From assembly GCA_028285405.1 (NCBI GenBank), contig JANQPH010000033.1, positions 1 to 64,000 on the forward strand: DNA of 64,000 bases, read 5' to 3'. Origin of the DNA: Thermoleophilia bacterium. GTDB taxonomy: Bacteria; Actinomycetota; Thermoleophilia; Miltoncostaeales; Miltoncostaeaceae. Under the pieces are notes generated by a model that was given only the letters and a program-made list of their open reading frames with translations, was not told where the DNA came from and did not search any database. This document shows, piece by piece, positions 39,892 through 47,763 of this stretch (positions are counted from its first letter, which is position 1; every line of letters begins with the position of its first letter). A program made the translations under genes and the position numbers.

Positions 39892-41565
39892 TTACGCGAT
39901 TGCGCACGCGAGCGGTGCGGGCAAGCCGCCGTCGGCGAGGCGATCCTCGAGCACCCGCTCGACGACCAGACGCTTGCCGTCCTCGAGGGCGACGCGACCG
40001 GAAGCGAGCAGGAGGTCCGGGCTCGACTCGACGTCTGCGCCCACCGGGTGCCAGTGCAGGCCATCGGTCGTGACCGTCAGCTCGGGCACCAGGCCGGCCG
40101 CGGTGACCGCCATCCCCTCCGAGCTGAAGCCGCGCGCGACCAGTGGGCGCACCGAGTGGTCACCCTCCCCGATGCCGATGCCGGCGAGCAGCGCCGCCAG
40201 CCGCTCCACCTCGTGTGTGTTCACCGGCGTCTCGGTCGTCGACACCCGCACCCGCAGGCCCAGCGCGCGAGCCCGCTCGATCCCCCTGATCGTTCGCGCG
40301 AAGGAGCCCGCCCCACGAAGGGCGTCGTGCGTCTCGGCGGACGCGCCGTCGAGCGAGGTCTGGATCGTCAGCGCCCGGACTCCGACGAGCGTCTCGAGGT
40401 CTTGCCCGCGGCGCCCCTCGAACAGCATCGCGTTCGTGAGCACGGTCGTCGGGACCCGCTCGGCCGCCGCGCGCAGCATCGCGCCGATGTCCGGCTCCAG
40501 GAACGGCTCGCCCCCGGTCACGAAGATCTCCTCGAAGCCCGCCTCGACCGCCTCGTCGCACAGCTCCACGAAGCGCTCCGCCCCGATCGACCGGCGCCGG
40601 GCTGACGGCGAGGACTCGACGGCGCAGTAGGTGCACGCCAGGTTGCAGTGGAAGTTCGAGTAGATCCAGAGCCGTGCCGGAAAGGCATCGGTGCCGAAGA
40701 GGCTCGTGACCGGGAGGCCGCCGGGCGCGGGCGGGGCCACCCGGTCGGGCTGGGCTCCCGAGGGCAGGGGCACCGCGTCGAGATAGCAGTGGTACCGACC
40801 CCTGGCTCGCTCGGCCGGCGGAACCACCTCGAGACACGTCGTCCACCACCCGGTCTCGGCGGTCACCGCGAAGGCCTCAGGCAGCCCGGCCGCCCGGATC
40901 TCGTCCGCGTGCGCCAATGCGTCGTAGGCGACCGGGATCAGCCCGGCCCGCGCCTCCCCCGCCTCGCAGTCGATGAGCGCGTACCAGCCGGCGGAACTTC
41001 CGTCGTTCGCCGATCGGCCGATCGTGCCGCAGTTGACGACCAGGGTTCCGTCGACCTCCCGCGACCACGGGATGCCTGTGTGGGTGCACACGAGCACGTC
41101 CGCGCCGCTGGCGGCGACCCGCCGGCCACACTCCTCGTCGCCGAGCGACTCCCACAGGAAGTCGTTCACGGCCAGCGGCGAGCCGTGCACCATGTGCACG
41201 TCGACGCCGTCGACCCCCTCGCGCCACTCCAGCGGCAGCGAGCCCATCCAGGCGGCGAACTCCGGCGCGGTTCGGGCGCGGGTGAAGTCGTACATGACCT
41301 GCGCGTAGTGGTTGTCGCGCGGGTCCGAGTAGCCGCAGCCACAGTCGTCGGCACCGGACGCGATCGCCAGGTCGTAGTTGCCCGCGATGCACTCGACGCC
41401 GGCGTCCAGGAGCGGCTGCCACACCGCGTCCGGGTCCGCCCCGAACCCGCCCAGGTCGCCGAGGCAGATCAGCCGCTCGCAACCGCGCGTGCGTGCGTCG
41501 GCGATCGTGGCCCGAAGCGCGCGCGGATTGCTGTACACGCCCCCGAATGCGGCGATGCGCGTCAC
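39892..41565 (-). CDS. Fusion: calcineurin-like phosphoesterase fold + radical SAM domain
   Basis: 557 residues in one uninterrupted frame. Residues 1 to about 245 follow the small metallophosphoesterase fold (ERLICLGDLGGFG, HMVHGSPLAVNDF, LVVNCGTIGR), but the usual metal ligands are changed: the opening DxH reads FGGVYSN, GNHD reads GNYD, GHTH reads THTG, and a DCGCGY cysteine motif is present. Residues from about 290 are radical SAM: C307, C311, C314 (CNLACTYC), VTGGEPFLEP and TIQTSLDGASAETHD. No Cys-rich SPASM tail is seen. GTG 41565 is the only early start. I infer a single bifunctional or regulatory enzyme; substrate unknown. Neighbours are an HTH protein and a TIGR04283 glycosyltransferase. 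Confidence 0.85.
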   Translation of the reverse strand: MTRIAAFGGVYSNPRALRATIADARTRGCERLICLGDLGGFGADPDAVWQPLLDAGVECIAGNYDLAIASGADDCGCGYSDPRDNHYAQVMYDFTRARTAPEFAAWMGSLPLEWREGVDGVDVHMVHGSPLAVNDFLWESLGDEECGRRVAASGADVLVCTHTGIPWSREVDGTLVVNCGTIGRSANDGSSAGWYALIDCEAGEARAGLIPVAYDALAHADEIRAAGLPEAFAVTAETGWWTTCLEVVPPAERARGRYHCYLDAVPLPSGAQPDRVAPPAPGGLPVTSLFGTDAFPARLWIYSNFHCNLACTYCAVESSPSARRRSIGAERFVELCDEAVEAGFEEIFVTGGEPFLEPDIGAMLRAAAERVPTTVLTNAMLFEGRRGQDLETLVGVRALTIQTSLDGASAETHDALRGAGSFARTIRGIERARALGLRVRVSTTETPVNTHEVERLAALLAGIGIGEGDHSVRPLVARGFSSEGMAVTAAGLVPELTVTTDGLHWHPVGADVESSPDLLLASGRVALEDGKRLVVERVLEDRLADGGLPAPLACAIA

Positions 41566-41566
41566 C

Positions 41567-41806
41567 GCTCCATGATGCCGAAGCGCGCCCCGGAGCTCCC
41601 GCGGCGGCGTGCGCAGGCGACGCGCCCGAAGGGCCTCCGGTCAGCATCTGGAGCCCGACGAGGGCGAGGCCGGACACCAATGCGATCGCACCGGCGACCG
41701 GTGAGAGGGCCCCGGCGAGCAGGCTCTCGATCGCAACGAGGGCGATCAGGAGGTCACGGAGCGGGTCCCGGGGTCTGGCGCGGACCGCGTCGAGGAGCAG
41801 CGACAT
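41567..41806 (-). pseudogene. Possible small membrane protein, frame not closed
   Basis: From ATG 41806 the minus strand reads MSLLLDAVRARPRDPLRDLL, then a strongly hydrophobic stretch (IALVAIESLLAGALSPVAGA and IALVSGLALVGLQML), as expected for two membrane helices, then low-complexity Ala/Ser/Gly. The frame then runs on into the fusion gene without a stop. A one-base change before 41580 would close it at a TGA overlapping the fusion's GTG (GTGA), the usual coupling in this genome. It may be a frameshifted gene, a sequence error or a chance frame. Confidence 0.25.
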
Positions 41807-41815
41807 GGGCGCGGG

Positions 41816-41833
41816 AGCATAGAACACATGTTC
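41816..41833 (-). promoter_or_regulatory. Candidate leaderless promoter with a palindrome
   Basis: On the minus strand TATGCT (41816-41821) lies nine bases before ATG 41806, the spacing of a -10 box for a leaderless transcript. Overlapping its upstream side is GAACACATGTTC (41822-41833), a perfect inverted repeat. Together they look like the regulated promoter of the membrane fragment / radical SAM fusion / HTH / glycosyltransferase operon. Confidence 0.4.
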
Positions 41834-41845
41834 GGACAGCAAGCC

Positions 41846-42072
41846 GGCGCAGAGCCCCGGGTCTTCTTGCTGACGACCTCGGTCGTCGCGCCGAGGGGGT
41901 CCGGGGCTGGTCGCCGGCGCGCAGGCCGCAGCGCTTTGCCCTTGGGGCACTTGGTTCTCGCATCGAGGTGATGAGCCTCGAGGATCATCTTCGGGGTGCC
42001 CCGAGGGTGAAGTGACCGGCCGAAGTTGGGGCAAGCCCGGCGCAGAGCCCCGGAGTCTTCTCGCCAACGACC
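41846..42072. repeat. Intergenic repeat units in the 41566-42168 gap
   Basis: GGCGCAGAGCCCCGG occurs at 41846-41860 and again at 42039-42053, each followed by TCTTCT and an ACGACC word; the first copy continues with GACGACC-TC-GGTCGTC, a hairpin. GTGACCGGCCGAAGTTGGGG, starting at 42012, recurs exactly at 46700 with flanking bases shared (25 identical bases in total). The roughly 600-bp stretch has no convincing complete gene apart from the possible membrane fragment, and it serves as a repeat-bearing intergenic region. Confidence 0.6.
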
Positions 42073-42168
42073 GTCGGCCATCGGCCGACCCGGCAGACCC
42101 GGTGCGGATCGGCCGACCCGGCGCACCGCCTCGACTACCCTTGGCGGTCGGGCCGACGAAGGGATCAC

Positions 42169-43848
42169 ATGGCCGAAGGTGAGCGCTCCGCAAAACCCGT
42201 GCTGCTCGCGGTGGACGACGAGCCGAGCGTCGCCCGCGCGGTGCAGCGGGATCTGCGCCGCAAGTACGGATCCGAGTTCCGCGTGCTCCGGGCCGAGTCG
42301 GGCGCGCAGGCGCTCGAGCTCCTCGGCGAGCTGCGCCGTCGCGCGGAGCCCGTGGCCATGATCATCAGCGACCAGCGGATGCCGGGCATGACCGGCACCG
42401 AGACCCTCGCGAGGGTCAAGGAGCTCCTGCCGAGCGCCAAGCGGGTGCTGCTCACCGCGTACGCCGACACGCAGGCGGCGATCGACGCGATCAACGTCGT
42501 GCGCCTCGACCACTACCTGATGAAGCCGTGGGACCCGCCCGAGGAGGAGCTGTACCCGCTCGTCGACGACCTCCTCGACGACTGGAGCGTCGCGGCCGTG
42601 GTCGACGAGGGCGTCCGCGTCATCGGCCATCGCTACTCGCGCGACTCGCACGCGATGCGCGACTTCCTCGCTCGCAGCTACATCCCGTTCCGCTGGATCG
42701 ACGTCGACGGAGCCGACGGCGACGCCGGCCGGCTGCTCGAGGCCACCGGTCTCGCGACGCCCCAGCTGCCTGTGGTGTTCCTCCCCGATGGTGCCGTGCT
42801 CCAGCAGCCATCGGTCCGCGACGTCGCAGAGGCGGTCGGGATCTCGACGGCGCCGGACGTGCCGTTCTACGACATCGTCGTCGTCGGCGCCGGTCCGGCG
42901 GGGCTCGCGGCCGCCGTCTACGGCGCGTCCGAGGGACTTCGGACCGCGCTCGTCGAGCGCGACGCCCCGGGCGGCCAGGCCGGTCAGAGCTCTCGCATCG
43001 AGAACTACCTGGGGTTCCCGGTCGGACTCTCCGGCGGCGATCTGACGCGGCGCGCGACCTCGCAGGCGCAGCGGTTCGGCGCCGAGCTGGTCAACGTGCG
43101 CGAGGTCGAGGGCATCGAGGAGCGCGGGTCCGCGCGCGTCGTCCGCCTCGCGGGCGGGGACGAGATCCAGGCGCACGCGGTCGTCATCGCGACGGGTGTG
43201 ACGTACCGCCTGCTCGATGCCGCGGGCGTCGAGCAGCTGACGGGTCGGGGCGTCTACTACGGCGGCTCGCGAGCCGAGGCCGCCAGCGTCCGCGACGAGC
43301 CGGTCGTCGTCGTCGGCGGGGCGAACTCCGCCGGCCAGGCGGCCCTCTACTTCGCCGAGTTCGCTGAGCGAGTGAGCATCCTGTGCCGAGGGGACGATCT
43401 GGCGAACAGCATGTCGAGCTACCTCGTCGAGCGGATCGAGGAATCGCCGACGATCGAGGTCCGCACGCAGACCGAGGTCGCCGAAGCGCACGGTGAGGAC
43501 GGCCTGGAGGGAGTCACCCTCGCCCGATCGAGTGACGGCGAGCGCGAGTGGATCCCCGCGAAGGCCATGTTCGTGTTCATCGGCGCACGCCCGAACACCG
43601 ACTGGCTCGACGGGGTCGTCGCCCGCGACGAGCGGGGATTCATCCTGGCCGGACCGGACGCGTTGGCCTCCGAGGCCTCGCCGGCGTGGCCGCTCTCGCG
43701 CGCGCCGCTGCTGCTCGAGACCACGATGCCGGGGGTGTTCGTCGCCGGTGACGTGCGGCACGACTCGATCAAGCGCGTCGCCGCGGCCGTCGGAGACGGG
43801 AGCACCTCGATCCAGCTGGTCCACCAGTACATGGGGACGCTCGAATGA
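42169..43848 (+). CDS. Fused response regulator / thioredoxin-reductase-like flavoprotein lacking CxxC
   Basis: 559 residues, ATG after GAAGGG. Residues 9-130 are a receiver domain with phospho-acceptor D68 (IISDQRMPG), T96 and K119 (LMKPWD). Residues 150-225 look like a glutaredoxin/thioredoxin fold without cysteines (RVIGHRYSRDSHAMRDFLAR). From about 240 comes a thioredoxin-reductase-type flavoprotein: GAGPAGLAAAVYGAS, GGQAGQSSRIENYLGFP, GGANSAGQAALYFAE and a C-terminal FVAGDVRHDSIKRVA. The catalytic CAxC is replaced by YYGGS near 361-365. It thus keeps FAD and NAD(P)H sites but not the disulfide. It overlaps the histidine kinase gene by 4 nt. Fused proteins of this layout are annotated in other genomes, with unknown physiology. 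Confidence 0.9.
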   Translation: MAEGERSAKPVLLAVDDEPSVARAVQRDLRRKYGSEFRVLRAESGAQALELLGELRRRAEPVAMIISDQRMPGMTGTETLARVKELLPSAKRVLLTAYADTQAAIDAINVVRLDHYLMKPWDPPEEELYPLVDDLLDDWSVAAVVDEGVRVIGHRYSRDSHAMRDFLARSYIPFRWIDVDGADGDAGRLLEATGLATPQLPVVFLPDGAVLQQPSVRDVAEAVGISTAPDVPFYDIVVVGAGPAGLAAAVYGASEGLRTALVERDAPGGQAGQSSRIENYLGFPVGLSGGDLTRRATSQAQRFGAELVNVREVEGIEERGSARVVRLAGGDEIQAHAVVIATGVTYRLLDAAGVEQLTGRGVYYGGSRAEAASVRDEPVVVVGGANSAGQAALYFAEFAERVSILCRGDDLANSMSSYLVERIEESPTIEVRTQTEVAEAHGEDGLEGVTLARSSDGEREWIPAKAMFVFIGARPNTDWLDGVVARDERGFILAGPDALASEASPAWPLSRAPLLLETTMPGVFVAGDVRHDSIKRVAAAVGDGSTSIQLVHQYMGTLE

Positions 43849-45254
43849 GCGACGAGCTGCCGGGAGTTCGCGAGGTGCTGTCCACCCTCGACCTGCTCGA
43901 GGGACTGAGCGACGAGGGGCTGGAGCGTGTCGCCGCGGCCGCGTACGAGCGACGGATGGAGCCGGGCGACGTGCTGGTCGAGGAGGGCGACACCGCAAGT
44001 GACCTGAACGTGCTCGTCGACGGGCGGTGGGAATGGTCGCGAGTCCTGGACGGGGAGCGGGTGATCCTCGGCTCGCGCCCGGCGATCACCTACGCGGGCG
44101 CATCCACGCTCCTGACGGGCGAGCCGGCGCTCGGCACCGGCACGGCCATCGAGCCGTGCCTGATCTACGTCATCCCTGGTGAGGAGTTCCGCCGCCTCCT
44201 GCGCGACGAGCCCTCGGTGCTGAAGGCGACGCTCCGGCTGATCGCCCCGGTGCAGCAGACGGCCGCGTCGGTGATCGAGCAGCGTGAGCGACTGCTGTCG
44301 TTGGGAACGCTCTCGGCCGGCCTCGCCCACGAGCTGAACAACCCGGCCGCGGCCGCACGGCGAAGCGCGAAGCGCCTCGCGAGCGCGCTCGCGGTCCTCC
44401 AGGACACCGTGCACCAGTTCGTCTCGAGCGGCATCGAGCGAGAGGAGGCCGAGCAGCTCGTGGCGATGCAGCACGACGCGCTGCGCCGCTACGCCGAGAA
44501 CGGCGGCGGAGCCGGAGGCCTCGACGCCGCGGACCTCGAGGACGAGCTGGGGGAGGCCCTCGAGGAGCTCGGGGTCGAGGACGCCTGGGAGGTGGCACCG
44601 GTCCTCGTCGAGGCGGGCCTCGACCGGGAGTGGCTCGACCTCCTCCAGGAGCGAGCCGGATCGGCGAGCACGGCGGCGGTCGCGTGGGTCGCGGCCTCGC
44701 TCGGTGCCCGGGCGCTCGCCGACGAGCTGGCCGAGGCGACCGAGCACATCTCGAACATCGTCTCGGCGATCCGCGACTACAGCAGGATGGATCGTGCCGC
44801 CGTCGAGGAGATCGACGTGCACGACGGGATCGAGAGCACCCTGACGATCCTCGCTCCGCGCCTGAAGGAGGGCTCGGTCGAGGTCGTCCGCGACTACGGC
44901 GAGGGCGTGCCCCGCATCACGGCGCACGCGGCACAGCTCAACCAGGTGTGGACCAACCTCATCGTCAACGCGATCGATGCCGTGGCCGGCGACGGCACGA
45001 TCCGGATCAGGACGCGCAACCTCGACGACCAGGTGATGGTGTGCGTGGAGGACACCGGGCCCGGGGTGCCCGAGGAGCTGCGCTCGCGGATCTTCGATCC
45101 CTTCTTCACGACCAAGGGGGTCGGCGAGGGAACCGGTCTCGGCCTGGACGTCTCACGGCGGATCGTCGAGGCGCATCGTGGGCAGATCCTGCTCGAGTCG
45201 GAGCCCGGCCGAACCCGCTTCGACGTTCGCCTGCCGCTGGCCATCGACGGCTGA
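43845..45254 (+). CDS. Histidine kinase with N-terminal cyclic-nucleotide-binding domain
   Basis: 469 residues. The first 130 or so form a cNMP-binding-type beta roll (LSDEGLERVAAAAYERRMEP, GDVLVEEGDTASDLNVLVDG). Then comes a dimerisation/phosphoacceptor helix with H162 (SAGLAHELNNPAAA), a long helical insert (about 170-290), and an HATPase with N box NLIVNAID, G1 DTGPGVP, F box FDPFFTTK and G2 GTGLGL. There are no membrane segments, so it is cytoplasmic. ATGA overlap with the flavoprotein-response regulator makes the two a cognate pair. The beta-roll ligand may be a nucleotide or may be degenerate. Confidence 0.92.
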   Translation: MSDELPGVREVLSTLDLLEGLSDEGLERVAAAAYERRMEPGDVLVEEGDTASDLNVLVDGRWEWSRVLDGERVILGSRPAITYAGASTLLTGEPALGTGTAIEPCLIYVIPGEEFRRLLRDEPSVLKATLRLIAPVQQTAASVIEQRERLLSLGTLSAGLAHELNNPAAAARRSAKRLASALAVLQDTVHQFVSSGIEREEAEQLVAMQHDALRRYAENGGGAGGLDAADLEDELGEALEELGVEDAWEVAPVLVEAGLDREWLDLLQERAGSASTAAVAWVAASLGARALADELAEATEHISNIVSAIRDYSRMDRAAVEEIDVHDGIESTLTILAPRLKEGSVEVVRDYGEGVPRITAHAAQLNQVWTNLIVNAIDAVAGDGTIRIRTRNLDDQVMVCVEDTGPGVPEELRSRIFDPFFTTKGVGEGTGLGLDVSRRIVEAHRGQILLESEPGRTRFDVRLPLAIDG

Positions 45255-45325
45255 GCCCGCCTGCCGTCGGACGCGCAGCGGCGCTCCCGTATCCTCGGCG
45301 CCACCCGATCAGGAGCTCCTCGCCG

Positions 45326-46516
45326 ATGGACCTGCGCCCGCTGCTTCAGCCCTCAGACCAGAAGATCCTCGTCGTGCTCATGGACGGGCTCGGTGGCTTC
45401 CCGGAGGCGACCAAGGGGACTGAGCTCGAGGACGCCCACACCCCGAACATGGACCGGCTGGCGGCCGAGGGCCTGACCGGCCTCGGCGAGATCGTCGGCC
45501 CGGGGATCACCCCCGGATCCGGCCCGGGGCACCTGGCCCTCTTCGGCTACGACCCGAACGAGTTCGAGCTGGGACGCGGCGCGCTGTCCGCTGCGGGGCT
45601 CGACATCGCGCTCCGAAAGGGCGATGTCGCCGCACGCGGGAACCTCTGCACCCTGGATGCCGACGGAACGATCGCCGATCGCCGCGCCGGACGCATCGCC
45701 ACCGACGAGGCGGGGCCGCTGGTCGAGCGCCTGCAGGACGAGGTGAAGATCGAGGGCATCGACCTCACGTTCGCGCACGAGCGCGAGCACCGGCTGCTCG
45801 TGCTGCTGCGCGGAGACGGCCTCGACGCTCGCATCACGGACACCGACCCCCAGCGCACGGGCATCCCCCCGGCTCAGCCGGAGGCGCTCGACCCGACGGC
45901 GGAGCGGACCGCGGCGATCATCGCCGAGGTCGACGCCCGGGTCCGGGCCGCGCTCGAGGGCGAGCGCGCGAACGGCGTCCTGATGCGGGGCTTCGACACG
46001 CACGAGGACCTACCCAGCATCGAGGAGCGCTACGGGCTGAGCGCCGCGGCGATTGCGATCTACCCGATGTACCGAGGCATCTCCCGCCTGCTCGGGATGG
46101 AGGTGCTCCCCAAGCCCGCCGACCTGGCCGAGCAGGTCGCGATGACGCGCGAGGCCTGGACGGACTTCGACTACTTCTTCATCCACCACAAGGCCACCGA
46201 CGCCGCCGGCGAGGACGGGGATCGCGAGGCGAAGATCGCCGCGATCGAGCAGGTCGATGCCGTGATCCCGGACCTGATGGCGCTCGAGCCCGACGTGGTG
46301 ATGATCACCGGCGACCACGCCACGCCACCCCAGCTGGCCGGGCACGGCTGGCACCCGGTTCCGGTCCTGGCGCGCGGCGCGCGGCTGGGCGTCGACGACA
46401 CCGACCGCTTCGGGGAGCGGGCGTGCAGCGGGGGCCTGCTCGGCCTGCGCCCGATGGCGCACATGATGCCCATCCTGCTCGCGGCATCCGGGCGCCTCGC
46501 CAAGTACGGGGCATAG
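45326..46516 (+). CDS. apgM: 2,3-bisphosphoglycerate-independent phosphoglycerate mutase, archaeal type
   Basis: 396 residues. Alkaline-phosphatase-fold metal motif LVVLMDGLGGFPEA at the start, AHTPNMDRLAAEG, TPGSGPGHLALFGYDP containing the nucleophilic-Ser region, YPMYRGISRLLGM, and TGDHATPPQLAGHGWHPVP for the second metal site. It interconverts 3- and 2-phosphoglycerate. Residue count fits ApgM (about 400). AGGAG is at 45311. Such genes are typical of archaea and some deep actinobacteria. A repeat element starts immediately after the stop. Confidence 0.93.
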   Translation: MDLRPLLQPSDQKILVVLMDGLGGFPEATKGTELEDAHTPNMDRLAAEGLTGLGEIVGPGITPGSGPGHLALFGYDPNEFELGRGALSAAGLDIALRKGDVAARGNLCTLDADGTIADRRAGRIATDEAGPLVERLQDEVKIEGIDLTFAHEREHRLLVLLRGDGLDARITDTDPQRTGIPPAQPEALDPTAERTAAIIAEVDARVRAALEGERANGVLMRGFDTHEDLPSIEERYGLSAAAIAIYPMYRGISRLLGMEVLPKPADLAEQVAMTREAWTDFDYFFIHHKATDAAGEDGDREAKIAAIEQVDAVIPDLMALEPDVVMITGDHATPPQLAGHGWHPVPVLARGARLGVDDTDRFGERACSGGLLGLRPMAHMMPILLAASGRLAKYGA

Positions 46517-46801
46517 CAAGGAGGGCACAGAGCCCCAGTCATTGCCGCCGACGAGCTTTGCTCGTCGCCTCCTCGGGCGTGCCCTCAGGGTGAGCCCAAC
46601 CGGACGGTCGGGGTCATCCAGACCCCGCTGCGTCCTCTCGCCGAACACCTGCGACCGACCGATGCGGGGCATCGCTCGTTCTCGGGTTCAGCTCACAGAG
46701 TGACCGGCCGAAGTTGGGGCAAGGAGGCCCAACGCTCCGGCTGATCTCGCCGACGACCAGAGGTCGTCAGCGCGGTGGGCCGGGGCTCTGTGCCCTCCTT
46801 G
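46517..46801. repeat. 285-bp element with perfect 20-bp terminal inverted repeats
   Basis: CAAGGAGGGCACAGAGCCCC at 46517-46536 is repeated as its exact reverse complement at 46782-46801. Inside are two perfect hairpins, GACGAGC-TTT-GCTCGTC (46550-46566) and GACGACC-AGA-GGTCGTC (46752-46768), and a 25-bp sequence (46699-46723) identical to one at 42011-42035. It has no coding capacity I can support. It fills the 335-bp gap between apgM and the convergent thioesterase gene. MITE-like or REP-like mobile origin is possible. Confidence 0.75.
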
Positions 46802-46851
46802 CGCTCGTTCTCGGGTTCGCCTCGGAGGCGACGCGCAGGCCGCGGGGTGCC

Positions 46852-47250
46852 TCACGACGACGGCAGGGGCACCGGCTTGCCGTCGGGGTCGACCGCGACC
46901 ATCACGAATCGCCCGCTCGCGACGGGCGTGAGCTCCCCGAAGACGAGGTCCTCTCGCGCCAGCTCGGCATGCACGACCATGGAGCTGCGGCCGGTCGAGA
47001 CGAGTCGGGCCGTCACCGCGACGACGTCGCCATGGTGCGCGGGGGCATGGAAGGTGATCTCGTCGGCCGATGCCGTCACCACCTGCGTCCGCGCCAGGCG
47101 CGAGGCGACGACGAACGCGGCCTTGTCCATCATCCCCATCGCGTGGCCACCGAACAGGGTGCCGTAGTGGTTGGTGTTGTCGGGGAAGACCACCTCGAGG
47201 AACCGGACCTCCTCGGGGTGCTCCGGGCCGCCACGCTCGGCCTCAGGCAT
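46852..47250 (-). CDS. Acyl-CoA thioesterase, hotdog fold (YciA/BACH type)
   Basis: 132 residues. The hotdog pattern VFPDNTNHYGTLFGGHAMGM, MDKAAFVVASRLARTQVVTA, and ITFHAPAHHGDVVAVTARL is that of the cytosolic acyl-CoA thioesterase family, with the GG-H-x-M-x-x-D helix. It hydrolyses acyl-CoA to free acid and CoA. The start ATG overlaps the end of the Cys-rich gene by 8 nt, so they are co-transcribed. Acyl specificity not evident. Confidence 0.9.
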   Translation of the reverse strand: MPEAERGGPEHPEEVRFLEVVFPDNTNHYGTLFGGHAMGMMDKAAFVVASRLARTQVVTASADEITFHAPAHHGDVVAVTARLVSTGRSSMVVHAELAREDLVFGELTPVASGRFVMVAVDPDGKPVPLPSS

Positions 47251-47698
47251 CGCGGGGCTCCTCGATCAGGCCGTCGTCGTCCACCCGCGGCGGCACCTGC
47301 GCGCTGAAGAGGAAGTCGGGCGCGACGCACGGTCGCTCGGCCCGGTCCGGGTGCGAGGGCGCGATCGCCACGCGACAGTTCTCGATCGGCGGGCGCGCCA
47401 CGCGCAGACCGCCGAAACCCGCGTGCGTGCGCTCAGCCTGCTGGAAACGCTCCATGTCGACCTCGACCTCGAAGATCCGGCGCATGCAGCCGAAGAATCG
47501 CCGTCCCGACACCTCGTGGACGTAGAGCATCGGGCAGGACGACTCGATGCACCCGGCCGGCTCGACGACCCGATCACACCAGACCGGGCAGCTGCGGCAG
47601 GAGCCCGCGGCGAGCTCGGCGGGGGGCAGCGGCCCCGTCATCGGAGCGCGGCGGTCTGGCGCTGAATCGGCGTCCCCCTCGTCATCGGCGCCGACCAT
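47243..47698 (-). CDS. Cys-rich hypothetical protein
   Basis: 151 residues. Residues about 33-71 carry seven cysteines: CRSCPVWCDRVVEPAGC, IESSCPM and RRFFGCMRRIFEVEVDM. The spacing (CxxCxxxC...CxxxxC) suggests a metal or Fe-S site. The C-terminal half contains one more Cys pair spaced over 30 residues and hydrophobic segments without membrane character. I do not recognise a family. ATG 47698 is the longest start; ATG 47641, just before PLPPAELAAGSC, is an alternative. It is coupled to the thioesterase gene downstream. Confidence 0.65.
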   Translation of the reverse strand: MVGADDEGDADSAPDRRAPMTGPLPPAELAAGSCRSCPVWCDRVVEPAGCIESSCPMLYVHEVSGRRFFGCMRRIFEVEVDMERFQQAERTHAGFGGLRVARPPIENCRVAIAPSHPDRAERPCVAPDFLFSAQVPPRVDDDGLIEEPRDA

Positions 47699-47763
47699 TG
47701 AAGCCGCGCGGGCGGGGAGCCGTCAAGAACGTGTGGCGCTCCGGTGCTCGTGCGGCTCGGCGG

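Noticed and set aside
41746-43998. A 750-codon minus-strand frame covering the flavoprotein-response regulator
   Set aside because: Antisense shadow of a well-supported fused protein; no recognisable domain.
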